Source: JBGTBD01 sp041749475
GTDB lineage: Bacteria > Pseudomonadota > Alphaproteobacteria > Rickettsiales > UBA998
NCBI GenBank assembly: GCA_041749475.1
Contig: JBGTBD010000004.1
Location: forward strand, 1-64,000
Direction of reading: 5' to 3'
Length of the DNA: 64,000 bases
A model generated the notes under the pieces. That model saw nothing but the letters and a program-made list of their open reading frames with translations. It was not told where the DNA came from and searched no databases. The position numbers were made by a program, and so were the translations under genes. Shown piece by piece: positions 1-9,062 of this stretch (position 1 is its first letter; each line of letters starts with the position of its first letter).

Positions 1-603
1 GCCGCCAGCGCCGTCATCGGCGGGGCGACGGACGCGGCGGGCAAAGTCGCCTCCGGCGCATCCATGGGCGCTGCTGCCGGTGCAGCCGCCAATGCGGATG
101 AGCTGGGGTCGATGGACGTCAACGGCTATTACATCGACAGCCTGTTCCGCAACAACGCCGACACCACCTCGGAAGATGACACGTCCGAATATGGTGACGA
201 CAACACGACGCGTGACGCGGACGATGCATCAGAGCGTCCCACCGCAGCGCAGTCCCGTAGCGAAGCGGGACGCATCTTCCTGATGGCGGCGAAGGATGGC
301 AAGATTTCTGAAAAGGATGAAGCCTATCTCGCGCAGCTCATCGCGGAGCGTACGAATCTTTCGGAAGAGGAAGCCAACGCCCGCGTGGACGAAGTGATGG
401 CCGACATGAAGGAAGCCCGCAAAGACCTGAAGAAAGCCGCAGATGAAGCACGCGAAACCGCTGCCCGTCTCTCCTTCTTCACCGCGATGGCCTTACTCCT
501 CGGTGCATTCATCGGCTGCGTATCCGGCGCCCTCGGCGGCCGCATCCGTGACGATTTCGACACGATCTACGACCGTGACGCTGTGCACACGAAACATGTG
601 TAA
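1..603 (+). CDS. membrane-associated protein with acidic linker and C-terminal glycine-rich TM (5' truncated)
   Basis: The reading frame is open from the first base of the window, so the true start lies outside it. What remains is an Ala/Gly-rich N-terminal part, a very acidic Asp/Thr/Glu linker, a charged helical stretch, and a C-terminal hydrophobic helix with small residues ending in GGRIRDD. The pattern of an Ala/Lys/Glu amphipathic helix followed by one small-residue TM and GGR is seen in alphaproteobacterial proteins annotated as PhnA-like or TIGR04086-like membrane proteins; that link is from memory and tentative. Function is unknown. A strong hairpin follows the stop codon. Confidence 0.6.
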   Translation, partial: AASAVIGGATDAAGKVASGASMGAAAGAAANADELGSMDVNGYYIDSLFRNNADTTSEDDTSEYGDDNTTRDADDASERPTAAQSRSEAGRIFLMAAKDGKISEKDEAYLAQLIAERTNLSEEEANARVDEVMADMKEARKDLKKAADEARETAARLSFFTAMALLLGAFIGCVSGALGGRIRDDFDTIYDRDAVHTKHV

Positions 604-626
604 TTAGTCTCGGGAATCACGATAGA

Positions 627-662
627 AGAGGGCGGAGTGCCGAAAGGTGCTCCGCTCTCTTA
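627..662. terminator. strong bidirectional hairpin terminator
   Basis: A roughly 15-bp stem (627-641 with 646-660) closes a GAAA tetraloop, with only a few G-T pairs. It lies between two convergent genes and overlaps the stop codon of the minus-strand SIR2-like gene, so it can serve both. Confidence 0.75.
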
Positions 663-1847
663 TTCATTTGATTCAAGCGAATCAAAGTCAACCTCTAACG
701 CTCTGTAGACATCCTTAGTGCTTTTTTCAAAATAGCTAGAATTTTCCTGTGGGGACCCATGAATATCTTCCTGAAGAAATCTTCTAAATGACGAGTTAAA
801 AAAGATTTTAGAAGCCTTTTTATTTATACGGTTGCTGTTTTCAAAATTGGTAAACATTACATGCTTATTTTTACTTTCGGAAAGATAGTTATTTAAGTCC
901 AAGAGAGAGCTATTTCTATTGTCAAAACCATATCCAAGTATGTAAACAACTTTTGCTTTAGAGAGAATATCTTTAGCTTTTTGAAAGGTGATTTTATCTT
1001 CTCCTTTTTCAATCGGACTAATTGTTTTAATTCCTTTTGAGGCTGCCGTTATTTGATTAAGAAAATCACGAAAATTTTGTTGGTAATTTCTATCGTTTAC
1101 GCTAGATGGCAAAATGATATTGGCTATTCCATCATCTCTAACTTTTCCATAAAGATGATGAATGTGCTGATTTAGAAAAGCATCAATATTTTTTCCTTCA
1201 AAAAAGGAATGAACTTTCAACCCGCTGGACAAACGACTCTCTAATGAGAGATCGTAATTAAAAGTAATAAAATCAACTTTATTGTTGAGCAAATCAATTG
1301 GTTGTTCGCAATCCATAAGTTGATGAATTACAAAGCGACACCAGTCATCTCGAAATTTATCGGTCTGGATATAATCAACGCGGCCCTTATTGCCAGGGTC
1401 AGCGATATTGCGATAATCATCACGTCTATTCTCATTGCGTTTATGTTGATGCGATTCGTGCTCACACTCTAAAATAACCCATGCAATTAGCATCTTTGCT
1501 AAAACGCTTACATCTTCATTTTTCCCTAGAAAATGGTCGATTACAAGGGGATTTGCATCTTTTATTCGAGTTAATAGAGTTTCAGCTTTTTCTTTAAAAA
1601 GTCGCCACCCCAAATGAAAATCTCCATACAATTCGTTGGTGTGTTCAGGAGGAAGTTTTAGCTTCTCTTTAGTCAACTCAACTATATAGTCGGGAGTGTA
1701 AGGATTACCTTCTGAGAAATTATTTATATGACCAAGCAGTTTGTTAAGATTCTCAAGAATTTTATAAACAAGCTTTTCTCCAGTTGGATAGCCATAATGC
1801 CAACTGGCTCCAGCACCTAAAATAAAGGCTGTAGGTTTTTTGAACAT
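660..1847 (-). CDS. SIR2-like NAD-binding domain protein, possible phage-defence gene
   Basis: The protein has 395 residues. It opens with a Rossmann-type FILGAGAS (residues 8-15). It carries FITFNYD (193-199), HHLYG (230-234) and VYILGYGF (301-308), which match the order of motifs in the SIR2_2/SIR2-like family, where Asn and His (here about N197 and H231) are catalytic in NAD cleavage. Proteins of this family often work in antiphage systems by depleting NAD+; that role here is inference. The gene is clearly A+T-rich compared with its flanks and has no obvious partner gene, which fits a recently acquired single-gene module. No fused effector or sensor domain is recognised in the C-terminal 80 residues. 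Confidence 0.75.
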   Translation of the reverse strand: MFKKPTAFILGAGASWHYGYPTGEKLVYKILENLNKLLGHINNFSEGNPYTPDYIVELTKEKLKLPPEHTNELYGDFHLGWRLFKEKAETLLTRIKDANPLVIDHFLGKNEDVSVLAKMLIAWVILECEHESHQHKRNENRRDDYRNIADPGNKGRVDYIQTDKFRDDWCRFVIHQLMDCEQPIDLLNNKVDFITFNYDLSLESRLSSGLKVHSFFEGKNIDAFLNQHIHHLYGKVRDDGIANIILPSSVNDRNYQQNFRDFLNQITAASKGIKTISPIEKGEDKITFQKAKDILSKAKVVYILGYGFDNRNSSLLDLNNYLSESKNKHVMFTNFENSNRINKKASKIFFNSSFRRFLQEDIHGSPQENSSYFEKSTKDVYRALEVDFDSLESNE

Positions 1848-1891
1848 CTCGCGATGTTAAACTGCATTATGCAACTCAACAAGAGATAAGG

Positions 1892-2710
1892 TTAATATCC
1901 AAACTGATAACTCATCCCCAGCCCGGTCATGAACTGGTTCTTGCTCCCGCGTTCTTCCACTAATGGTGAATCACCCGGCTCTTCGCCTAGGCGGTCGTAG
2001 CTGGTGAAGGCCGTGACGGCGATGGTGTCGGTGACGGGAACCATCATCATCCCGCCGACGCCGTAGGAGACGAGGCCGCTATCGGCCTTGTAGGGTGAGA
2101 GGCCGGAACGGGCCGACTGGCCGTTATCGACGCCGAAGAAGGCGTTGTTGTAATCCGAATCCCCCCAGACGAGGCGTGGGCCGAAGGAGTAGGAGACAGG
2201 GCGCGTATACTGGGCAAGCTGCCCGCCGTAATTGACGCCCGCTTCGCCGATCATCCCCTCATGCCCGCCGATGCCCTGGCGGAGCTCCACCTTGGTGGTG
2301 AAAGGTCGATGCGTGTATTCGACGAGACCGCCGACTTCGAGCGCATCATCCACATCGCCCATGCCGCGCAGCGCGTTCACGTCACGGCCCGTAACGGCGA
2401 ACGGGCCTTCCCCGTCCTCATCCCGTCCCCAGCCGATCTTGGCAAGGGGGGCGACGCGCCACCCGTCCTTATTGATGACATTATAACCAACCCCTTCCGG
2501 GATGGAGGCGAAGAACGTATCCTTGTAATAGGCCCGCGCATCGGGATAGACCGAAAGCTGGTAATCCTCCGCCCCGACATACGCCGGTGCATACACCGTC
2601 CCCGCACCGAGCGAGAATCTCCAATCCGGATTCTGCGGCGAAGATTCCTGTGCCATGACAGCGAAGGGAAGGGCGGTGAACAGCAGGGGAAGGGCAAAGC
2701 GCAAGGACAT
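1892..2710 (-). CDS. mipA: MipA/OmpV family outer-membrane protein
   Basis: The preferred start at 2710 gives a clean signal peptide (about 20 residues, ending AVMA) and has GGAGT just upstream; an in-frame start at 2767 would put a non-signal sequence in front of it. After the signal come NPDWRFSLGAG and the alternating aromatic/polar beta-strand pattern of the MipA/OmpV family, ending in a terminal aromatic residue (QFGY), as outer-membrane barrels do. Family members are outer-membrane proteins, one of which scaffolds murein synthesis in E. coli; the substrate or partner here is unknown. It stands alone on the minus strand, between the SIR2-like gene and ybaL. Confidence 0.85.
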   Translation of the reverse strand: MSLRFALPLLFTALPFAVMAQESSPQNPDWRFSLGAGTVYAPAYVGAEDYQLSVYPDARAYYKDTFFASIPEGVGYNVINKDGWRVAPLAKIGWGRDEDGEGPFAVTGRDVNALRGMGDVDDALEVGGLVEYTHRPFTTKVELRQGIGGHEGMIGEAGVNYGGQLAQYTRPVSYSFGPRLVWGDSDYNNAFFGVDNGQSARSGLSPYKADSGLVSYGVGGMMMVPVTDTIAVTAFTSYDRLGEEPGDSPLVEERGSKNQFMTGLGMSYQFGY

Positions 2711-2811
2711 AGTGACTCCAACATGAAGGGTTACAGCGACCCTACCGGGTTCGCGCACATCCCGCAATCGTTACATGGATGCGTATAAATTTGGAATAAG
2801 GAGCGTGAGTC

Positions 2812-4512
2812 TCACGCCCCGTGCGGCTTGGCGGAGGTGTTGCCGTGCAAGTACTCCACCATCCGGTGCGCCACTTCCTGCACGCCCATCACCGCGAGAT
2901 CGACCTTCTGCCCCTCGAAATAGGCCAACTCCTCCTCGCTATGCGCGCGCACCAGCACCTTGATGTCCGGCTTCAACTCCCGCGCTGCCTCCACGATGCG
3001 CCGCGCCTCGAACGGGTTGGGCACGGCGACGATGATGGCCTTCGCCTTGTCGATAGCCGCTTCCTGCAACGTCTCGATATGCGTCGCATCCCCCGCGATG
3101 GCGTGTAGCCCTTTTTCGCGCATCACCTCCACCCGCTCGCGGTTGAGGTCGATGATGACGAGGTCCATATGCGCCGACTCCACATCCAGCTGGATATGTT
3201 TCCCCACCCGCCCGAACCCGACGAGGATGATAAGGTCTTTCAACGTCTGCTTCTCCTGACCCGTCAGGCTGGTCAGCCCGTCATCGGTGATGTTGAACCA
3301 GCGCGACAGGCGCGGGTGCCGGGCGCTATACACATGCACCGCCCGCACCGCGTGAAACGCCAGCGGGTTCAGTGTGATCGACACCAGCGCCCCGGCGAGG
3401 ATGAGGCTGTACGCCTCGTCCGACAGTAATTTATACTGCATCCCCAGCGTCCCGAGGATGAACGAGAACTCTCCAATCTGCGCAAGGCACGCCGCCACCA
3501 TCATCCCCGTCCGCGCCGGGTATTTGAAGGCGAGCACGATGGCGAATGCCGCAATGGATTTTCCCACCATGATGATGAGCACCACCGCCAGCACATGCCA
3601 CGGCTGCTCGATGAGAATCATCGGGTTGAACAACATCCCCACCGCGACGAAGAACAACACCGCGAACGCATCCTGAAACGGCATCGCCTTCTCGGCGACT
3701 TCGCTGCTGAGGGAGGATTCCTTGATCATCATCCCTGCGAAGAACGCGCCGAGCGCGAACGAAATATCGAACAGATACGCCGCGCCGAATGCCACGCTCA
3801 CCGCCACGGTGAACACCGCCAACGTGAATAATTCCCGCGAATGCGTGCGCGCGACCATATCCAGCAACCACGGTAACGCCCGCTTCCCCGCCACCAGCAT
3901 GAACACGATGAACGCGATAATCTTCCCGATGGCAATCACCAGCGGCAATAGCAGATCCTCCATGGCCATCGGCCCCGGCTTACTTGCCTCCAGCGCCAGT
4001 GTGGGCAGTAATACCAGCGCCAGCACCATCACCAGATCTTCCACGATGAGCCAGCCCACCGCGATATGCCCGTTGATGGAGTGCAGCGAATTATTCTCCT
4101 CCAGCGCGCGCAGCAGCACGACCGTACTCGCGACTGAGAGCGCCAGTCCGAACAATAGCCCGCTCGGCAACGGCCAGCCCCAACTCACCGCGACCCATGC
4201 ACCGAGTCCGGTTGCCACCAGTATCTGCCCCACCGCGCCGGGGATGGCGATACCTTTGACTTCCAGCAAATCCTTCAGCGAAAAATGTAAACCCACCCCG
4301 AACATGAGCAGGACGATGCCTATCTCCGATAACTCCTTGGCGATCTCCGCATTGGCGACGAACCCCGGCGTGAACGGCCCGATGATGATGCCCGCCAACA
4401 GATACCCCACGATCGGCGACAAGCGGAGCTTGGACGCGACGATGCCGCCGATGAACGCGGCGGTCAGCCCGACAACGAGCGTGGAGATAAGAGGGGAGCC
4501 ATGAAGCATCAT
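2812..4512 (-). CDS. ybaL: YbaL-type CPA2 cation/proton antiporter with TrkA-N domain
   Basis: This 566-residue protein has about a dozen membrane helices over residues 1-400 and a cytoplasmic Rossmann TrkA-N (KTN/RCK) domain from about 427, with GFGRVG at 432-437 and a downstream acidic GDAT. The N-terminus (SPIVGYLLAGIIIGPFTPGF) and length closely match E. coli YbaL/KefB-type antiporters, which exchange K+ or Na+ for H+ at the inner membrane and are gated by nucleotide binding to the KTN domain. No Kef-type ancillary subunit is adjacent. A second ATG three bases downstream is an equally possible start. Confidence 0.9.
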   Translation of the reverse strand: MMLHGSPLISTLVVGLTAAFIGGIVASKLRLSPIVGYLLAGIIIGPFTPGFVANAEIAKELSEIGIVLLMFGVGLHFSLKDLLEVKGIAIPGAVGQILVATGLGAWVAVSWGWPLPSGLLFGLALSVASTVVLLRALEENNSLHSINGHIAVGWLIVEDLVMVLALVLLPTLALEASKPGPMAMEDLLLPLVIAIGKIIAFIVFMLVAGKRALPWLLDMVARTHSRELFTLAVFTVAVSVAFGAAYLFDISFALGAFFAGMMIKESSLSSEVAEKAMPFQDAFAVLFFVAVGMLFNPMILIEQPWHVLAVVLIIMVGKSIAAFAIVLAFKYPARTGMMVAACLAQIGEFSFILGTLGMQYKLLSDEAYSLILAGALVSITLNPLAFHAVRAVHVYSARHPRLSRWFNITDDGLTSLTGQEKQTLKDLIILVGFGRVGKHIQLDVESAHMDLVIIDLNRERVEVMREKGLHAIAGDATHIETLQEAAIDKAKAIIVAVPNPFEARRIVEAARELKPDIKVLVRAHSEEELAYFEGQKVDLAVMGVQEVAHRMVEYLHGNTSAKPHGA

Positions 4513-4784
4513 GCGGGGAGAACTCGATTCGCTAACGGGTTTTGGTCAGCTTTCGATTGTGCAATAATTACGCCCCCTCCGCAACCGCTGATGCACCGTT
4601 TTCCACGCATATTTTCAAGTATCCTCAATAACATGTCGAGGTTTGTGTGCCACAACCTGTTGCCGAAATATCCGTTACAAGCACGGGGGCGTGGATATAT
4701 CCAATAATGTGGCGGTCATGATAGGGAATTTATGTTACCTCCATCAGAAGATAAGATGAACACCCACCCCGATAGGATACGACG

Positions 4785-6608
4785 ATGGAAGCCGCTTCAC
4801 TGAATCCCCATGCACTGGCTGTCATGGCGCTGACCTTCTTCGCGCTGTTCCTGTTCAGCCGCCGCTCTATTCCCATCGAGACGTCCAGTCTTTCAGTCGT
4901 GGCCATCCTCACCATCGGCTTCACGATTTTCCCGTATGACCTCAAAGGCGGCGAGATCGATGTCGCCAATTTCCTCAACGGCTTTTCCAACGAAGCGCTG
5001 ATCGCCATTTGCGCGCTGATGATGGCTAGCGAAGGGCTGGTGCGTACCGGAGCGCTCGCGCCCGTCGGGCGGCTGGTGGCACGGCATTGGAACAAAGCGC
5101 CGATGTTCGCCTTCCTCGCCATGCTCATCGTCACCGCCATCGTCAGCGCCTTCATGAACAATACGCCGCAGGTCGTGCTGATGATCCCGCTGCTGATCGG
5201 CGTCGCCGTCAAATCGGGGATGCCATCGTCCAAGACCCTGATGCCGATGACCTTCTCCGCCCAGATGGGCGGGATGGCAACCCCTATCGGGACGTCACTG
5301 AACCTGCTGGTTATCTCCTCCGCCGCTGCGTTGGGCGTCAAGGAATTCCATATGTTTGACTTCTTCGTCCCGGCCAGCATCGCAGGCTCGATAGGCATCC
5401 TCTATCTGTGGCTGGTCGCGCCGCGTCTGCTGCCCGAACGCAAACCGCGGATGCCGGATACGTCCCCGCGCATCTTCACCGCGCAATTGAAAGTCGCGGA
5501 GGATAGTTTCGCCGACGGCAAGAAACTCTCCGACGCCATCAAGAGCGGTACGCGCGCGAAAATCTCCAGCCTCAAGCGCAGCGGAGGCCTCACCATCGCC
5601 GCCTTGCCTGACGTGACGCTGAGGGCAGGGGATATGCTCTTGGTGCAGGATACGCCCGAAGGCCTCAAGGAATTGGAGAAAGCATTGGGCGGCACGCTCT
5701 ACGTCAATGATCACGAGATTGATGATGAGAATCCACTGGAAGACAAAGACCAGCAACTGGCCGAGTTGGTTGTCACGCGCAATTCATTCCTGCTTGGCCG
5801 CACCTTGAAGGAAGTCCATTTCGACGAGGAGTACGACCTCATCCCGCTCGCCATCCACCGCGCCGACAATCAGGCGGTGAAGGTGAAGAAAGACCTCCAC
5901 AATATCCGCCTCCGCACGGGGGATGTCATCCTCGTCCAAGCAGGCAAAGCCCATATCGAAGACATCAAGCGCAGCGGCAAGATGCTGGTGTTGGATGCCT
6001 CGACCGTCCTCCCTGAGACATCCAAAGCGCCACTGACCTTGCTCATCATGGGGGCGATCGTTTTGCTCGCCTCGCTCAAGATACTCTCGGTCGCCTCCGC
6101 CGCCATCTGCGGGGTGCTGGTGATGATCCTCACCCGCTGCGTGACGTGGCAGGACGCCATCCGCGCGCTCGATTCGCAGATGATCTTCCTCACCGTCGCC
6201 AGTATCGCCCTCAGTTTCGCGATGGTACAGACGGGCGCGGCGCAGTGGCTTGCCTATGAGTTCGTGAGCGTCACCTCCGGCTTGCCCGGTGAATACATCA
6301 TCTCCGGCCTCATCCTCTTCATGGCGCTCCTCAGCAACCTCATCTCCAACAGCGCCGCCGCCGTCATCGGCACGCCTATCGCCGTCAAGATCGCCCAGAC
6401 CATGGACTACTCCCCCGATGCCTTCGTCCTCGCCGTCCTCTTCGGCGTCAACATGAGCTATGCCACCCCGATGGCCGATAATTGTAATCTCTTGGTCTAT
6501 AGTGCAGGGGGGTATAAATTCAGCGACTTCATGCGCGTAGGGATTCCCCTGACGCTGATTATGTGGGCGGCGTATTCGCTATTGTTGCCGCACTTCTTTC
6601 CGTTGTAA
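4785..6608 (+). CDS. SLC13-type anion transporter with two TrkA-C (RCK_C) domains
   Basis: The 607-residue protein has an N-terminal membrane half (to about 215), two soluble RCK_C-like domains (about 230-303 and 325-400, each ending in a GD-hydrophobic-VQ strand) and a C-terminal membrane half. Conserved ion-transporter motifs are NNTPQ (about 125-129) and SNSAAAVIGTP in the second half. This layout is typical of bacterial SLC13/DASS-like permeases that move sulfate, dicarboxylate or other anions; the substrate cannot be told from sequence. It is transcribed divergently from ybaL, with a 272-bp gap that shows no clear regulatory element. Confidence 0.88.
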   Translation: MEAASLNPHALAVMALTFFALFLFSRRSIPIETSSLSVVAILTIGFTIFPYDLKGGEIDVANFLNGFSNEALIAICALMMASEGLVRTGALAPVGRLVARHWNKAPMFAFLAMLIVTAIVSAFMNNTPQVVLMIPLLIGVAVKSGMPSSKTLMPMTFSAQMGGMATPIGTSLNLLVISSAAALGVKEFHMFDFFVPASIAGSIGILYLWLVAPRLLPERKPRMPDTSPRIFTAQLKVAEDSFADGKKLSDAIKSGTRAKISSLKRSGGLTIAALPDVTLRAGDMLLVQDTPEGLKELEKALGGTLYVNDHEIDDENPLEDKDQQLAELVVTRNSFLLGRTLKEVHFDEEYDLIPLAIHRADNQAVKVKKDLHNIRLRTGDVILVQAGKAHIEDIKRSGKMLVLDASTVLPETSKAPLTLLIMGAIVLLASLKILSVASAAICGVLVMILTRCVTWQDAIRALDSQMIFLTVASIALSFAMVQTGAAQWLAYEFVSVTSGLPGEYIISGLILFMALLSNLISNSAAAVIGTPIAVKIAQTMDYSPDAFVLAVLFGVNMSYATPMADNCNLLVYSAGGYKFSDFMRVGIPLTLIMWAAYSLLLPHFFPL

Positions 6609-6679
6609 AAAAATATAATTTTACTAATTTAAATTAATTGGTAATCTGCTTTTTTATGTTGACATAATAACGAGATACT

Positions 6680-7144
6680 ATGCAAGAAACTGATAAAAAC
6701 GATTTTGCACTTTCGGATACTAAGCCGCTAATTCGTGTAATTAAATTTGGCGTTCTCTTAGTAGTTGCTGTCTTGGTATTTGTAGTTGCCAATACGCTCA
6801 CAGATCCGTTGCTACGAGACGAGTGGTATAATGCTTCTGCTAAGGCATGGGTGGTTCCTTTTATACCTTATGTATTTATGTTTGGAACCCTTTATGTTTC
6901 TGTGGCAACTATCGTTTATATCTTTAGTAGTATTAGGCGCAAAAAATTGAAACCACATCTCGGTATATTTTATAAAGCGCTAAAAATATGTTGTATTGCA
7001 GGGGTATTTTTTACACTTGTAAAAAGCGACGACTTTACCGTTCAAAACAATTCAATAATTTTAGATGAACCGCTTTTTTATTGTGCTGACTATAATACTC
7101 AAGGAAAACTTATTGCCTCGCAACAAGCTGGGTACTGTCCTTGA
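6680..7144 (+). CDS. small A+T-rich membrane protein of unknown function
   Basis: This 154-residue protein has three hydrophobic segments: roughly residues 22-42, 56-82 and 96-110. The short C-terminal tail holds two Cys (FYCADY... and the terminal YCP). I do not recognise a family. Base composition is much more A+T-rich than the transporter upstream and matches the convergent gene at 7165-7836, so the two probably arrived together. The start is the first ATG in the frame; the ribosome-binding site is weak (CGAGA). It could be a membrane anchor or immunity-like partner of its neighbour, but nothing in the sequence proves that. Confidence 0.55.
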   Translation: MQETDKNDFALSDTKPLIRVIKFGVLLVVAVLVFVVANTLTDPLLRDEWYNASAKAWVVPFIPYVFMFGTLYVSVATIVYIFSSIRRKKLKPHLGIFYKALKICCIAGVFFTLVKSDDFTVQNNSIILDEPLFYCADYNTQGKLIASQQAGYCP

Positions 7145-7164
7145 ATATAATAAAATTCGTAAAT

Positions 7165-7836
7165 TTATTTACATGCAATATTCCACTTAATGGGATAATC
7201 GGTATTTATTTTATAAAGTAAATACTCGCCATTATTATCGCTTGCGCTGGTAATAATTGAAATATATTCAAACCCATGATCTGGACGTAAGCTTTCCCGG
7301 ATAAACCCAAACATTTTTTTTGGATCTGGCTCCAAGTTTATATTTACATATATCAGTAATTCGTAATGATTAATATCAACGTTTTTAGAGAGATGTTTTA
7401 ATAGTTTTGCCGTTTTTTTAATGATGCTTTTAACTACCGTATTCGCACACTGCAATTCGACGCTATTTCCTGCACCCATGCCTCCAATGCCATTGTATAT
7501 TTTTGCATCATGTAATTCCCCAGTCTCATATAAAAGAGTTAGATGCTGCTGGTAATTCTCTTCTGTGGCTTCCGTTACTTCAAGCCCAATAACTCCCCGG
7601 GGAGAAACAATCCGAAAGTCAGGGAATTCACCTTCTTGTACTTGTATAACTTCTAAAGGAAAAGAAAGCCTTTGGCTGCATGATGGCATTCGCAAGTATC
7701 GCTCCAGACAGTATATCTCTTTCTTAATTTGTCGCTCTTTATGGCGTTTTTCTTCTCGTGCAGGAACTTCGTTTTTTAAAGCATTAAAAAATGCCATCAT
7801 TTCGGTTTTTGAGTAAAATATTTCTTGTAAGCGCAT
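7165..7836 (-). CDS. unknown protein with possible PD-(D/E)XK-like nuclease core
   Basis: This 223-residue, Lys/Glu-rich protein is A+T-rich. The middle contains FPDFRIVSPRGVIGLEVTEA, which resembles the PD-Xn-(D/E)XK core of restriction-like nucleases (Asp of PD, then the Glu of LEV followed by T instead of K). Downstream are long helices (CANTVVKSIIKKTAKLLKHL) and a strand YELLIYVNINL, also in keeping with that fold. I cannot name a family. It converges on the small membrane gene at 6680-7144 and its 5' end is about 40 bp from the 3' end of tRNA-Ser, a common site for island insertion. Confidence 0.55.
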   Translation of the reverse strand: MRLQEIFYSKTEMMAFFNALKNEVPAREEKRHKERQIKKEIYCLERYLRMPSCSQRLSFPLEVIQVQEGEFPDFRIVSPRGVIGLEVTEATEENYQQHLTLLYETGELHDAKIYNGIGGMGAGNSVELQCANTVVKSIIKKTAKLLKHLSKNVDINHYELLIYVNINLEPDPKKMFGFIRESLRPDHGFEYISIITSASDNNGEYLLYKINTDYPIKWNIACK

Positions 7837-7877
7837 TTTTTAAAACTTTTGACACTTCTGAGCCTAGGGGAAAAAAA

Positions 7878-7969
7878 TGGAGGAGCGGAGAGGATTCGAA
7901 CCTCCGATACGGTATAAGCCGTATAACGGTTTAGCAAACCGCCGCCTTCAGCCACTCGGCCACCGCTCC
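7878..7969 (-). tRNA. tRNA-Ser(GCU)
   Basis: Read on the minus strand, a 7-bp acceptor stem GGAGCGG/CCGCTCC, a serine-type D arm (GGCCGAGTGGC), an anticodon loop TTGCTAA with GCT, a long variable arm (ATACGG/CCGTAT) and a TTCGAAT T-loop form a complete class-II tRNA. CCA is encoded. The discriminator base is U73, whereas bacterial tRNA-Ser normally has G73. It decodes AGC/AGU. Confidence 0.95.
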
Positions 7970-8248
7970 ACACATATCGCCTCCAGCGGCTGGGCTGAAA
8001 GGCGTCTTGCCGGGGCTGCATCAGCCAAGCGGCAAGTTCCCCCTTAATGCAGGAGGAGGGCCGTTCAGTCAAGCGCAAGATGGCACGCAGCGACAAACCC
8101 ACTGCTCCTGCCTTCTTCCAAACCTCCAAACCTCAAATCCTCTAAACCTCTCCCCACCCCTGAAAATCCGGCGATTATGGGCGACACACAAGAATTCCAT
8201 TGAAAATTCCTCCCGGTTTGACATGGTACGCCCGATAAGGAACCCCGC

Positions 8249-9061
8249 ATGTTCAGAAAAGCCCCGCCTGCCGCCGAACCCCAGACCCCACCCGCCGAAA
8301 AGCCTGCGAAACCGGTAAAGCCGTGGGACGATACGTTCCGCACCATCATCTACGCCGTACTGCTGGCGATGATCTTCCGCAGCTTCCTGTTCGAGCCGTT
8401 CCACATCCCCTCCGGCTCCATGAAAAATACGCTGCTGGTCGGCGATTACCTGTTCGTGTCCAAATTCTCCTACGGCTACAGCCGCTATTCCTTCCCCTAC
8501 GGCGCGAAACTGTTCGATGGCCGCATCATGGCCAGCGAGCCGGAGCGGGGGGACATCATCGTCTTCCGCCTGCCCACCAACCCGAGGATCGACTATATCA
8601 AACGCCTGATAGGGCTTCCCGGCGACAAGATTCAGGTCATCGACGGTGCACTCCACATCAACGGCAAGATGGTCACCCGCAAATTCATCCAGACCCTCTA
8701 TTTCGACGTGCTGGATGACGGCAAACCCCGTCAGGTGGACGAGTATCAGGAAACGCTCGACAGCGGGAAGACCTACCACACGTTGGACATGGCGATGATC
8801 TCCCCCGATGCCAGCGGCTTCACGCCGGACAATACAGCGATTTACACCGTGCCGGACGGCCATTATTTCATGATGGGCGATAACCGCGATAATTCCACCG
8901 ACAGTCGTTTCATGAACGATGTCGGCTTCGTGCCAGAGGAAAACCTGATTGGCCGGGCCGAACTCATCCTCTTCTCCGTCGGCGATAACGCACATTTCTG
9001 GGAAATCTGGAAATGGCCCTTCGCCATCCGTGGTGACCGCTTCTTCACCGCATTGAATTGA
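8249..9061 (+). CDS. lepB: signal peptidase I
   Basis: This inner-membrane protease removes signal peptides from Sec-exported proteins. A Pro-rich cytoplasmic N-terminus of about 27 residues precedes one TM (about 31-48). The box B motif IPSGSMKNTL carries the nucleophile Ser57, and YIKRLIGLPGD carries the general base Lys118. Box E (MMGDNRDNSTDSR) is near residue 210. Length and motifs are normal for proteobacteria. AAGGAA lies 7 bp before the ATG. It is followed at once by rnc (one base between stop and start), giving the lepB-rnc(-era) order usual in alphaproteobacteria. Confidence 0.97.
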   Translation: MFRKAPPAAEPQTPPAEKPAKPVKPWDDTFRTIIYAVLLAMIFRSFLFEPFHIPSGSMKNTLLVGDYLFVSKFSYGYSRYSFPYGAKLFDGRIMASEPERGDIIVFRLPTNPRIDYIKRLIGLPGDKIQVIDGALHINGKMVTRKFIQTLYFDVLDDGKPRQVDEYQETLDSGKTYHTLDMAMISPDASGFTPDNTAIYTVPDGHYFMMGDNRDNSTDSRFMNDVGFVPEENLIGRAELILFSVGDNAHFWEIWKWPFAIRGDRFFTALN

Positions 9062-9062
9062 T

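Noticed and set aside
2261..2788. Plus-strand frame opposite mipA
   Set aside because: Antisense to a gene with signal peptide and barrel pattern; no known motif.
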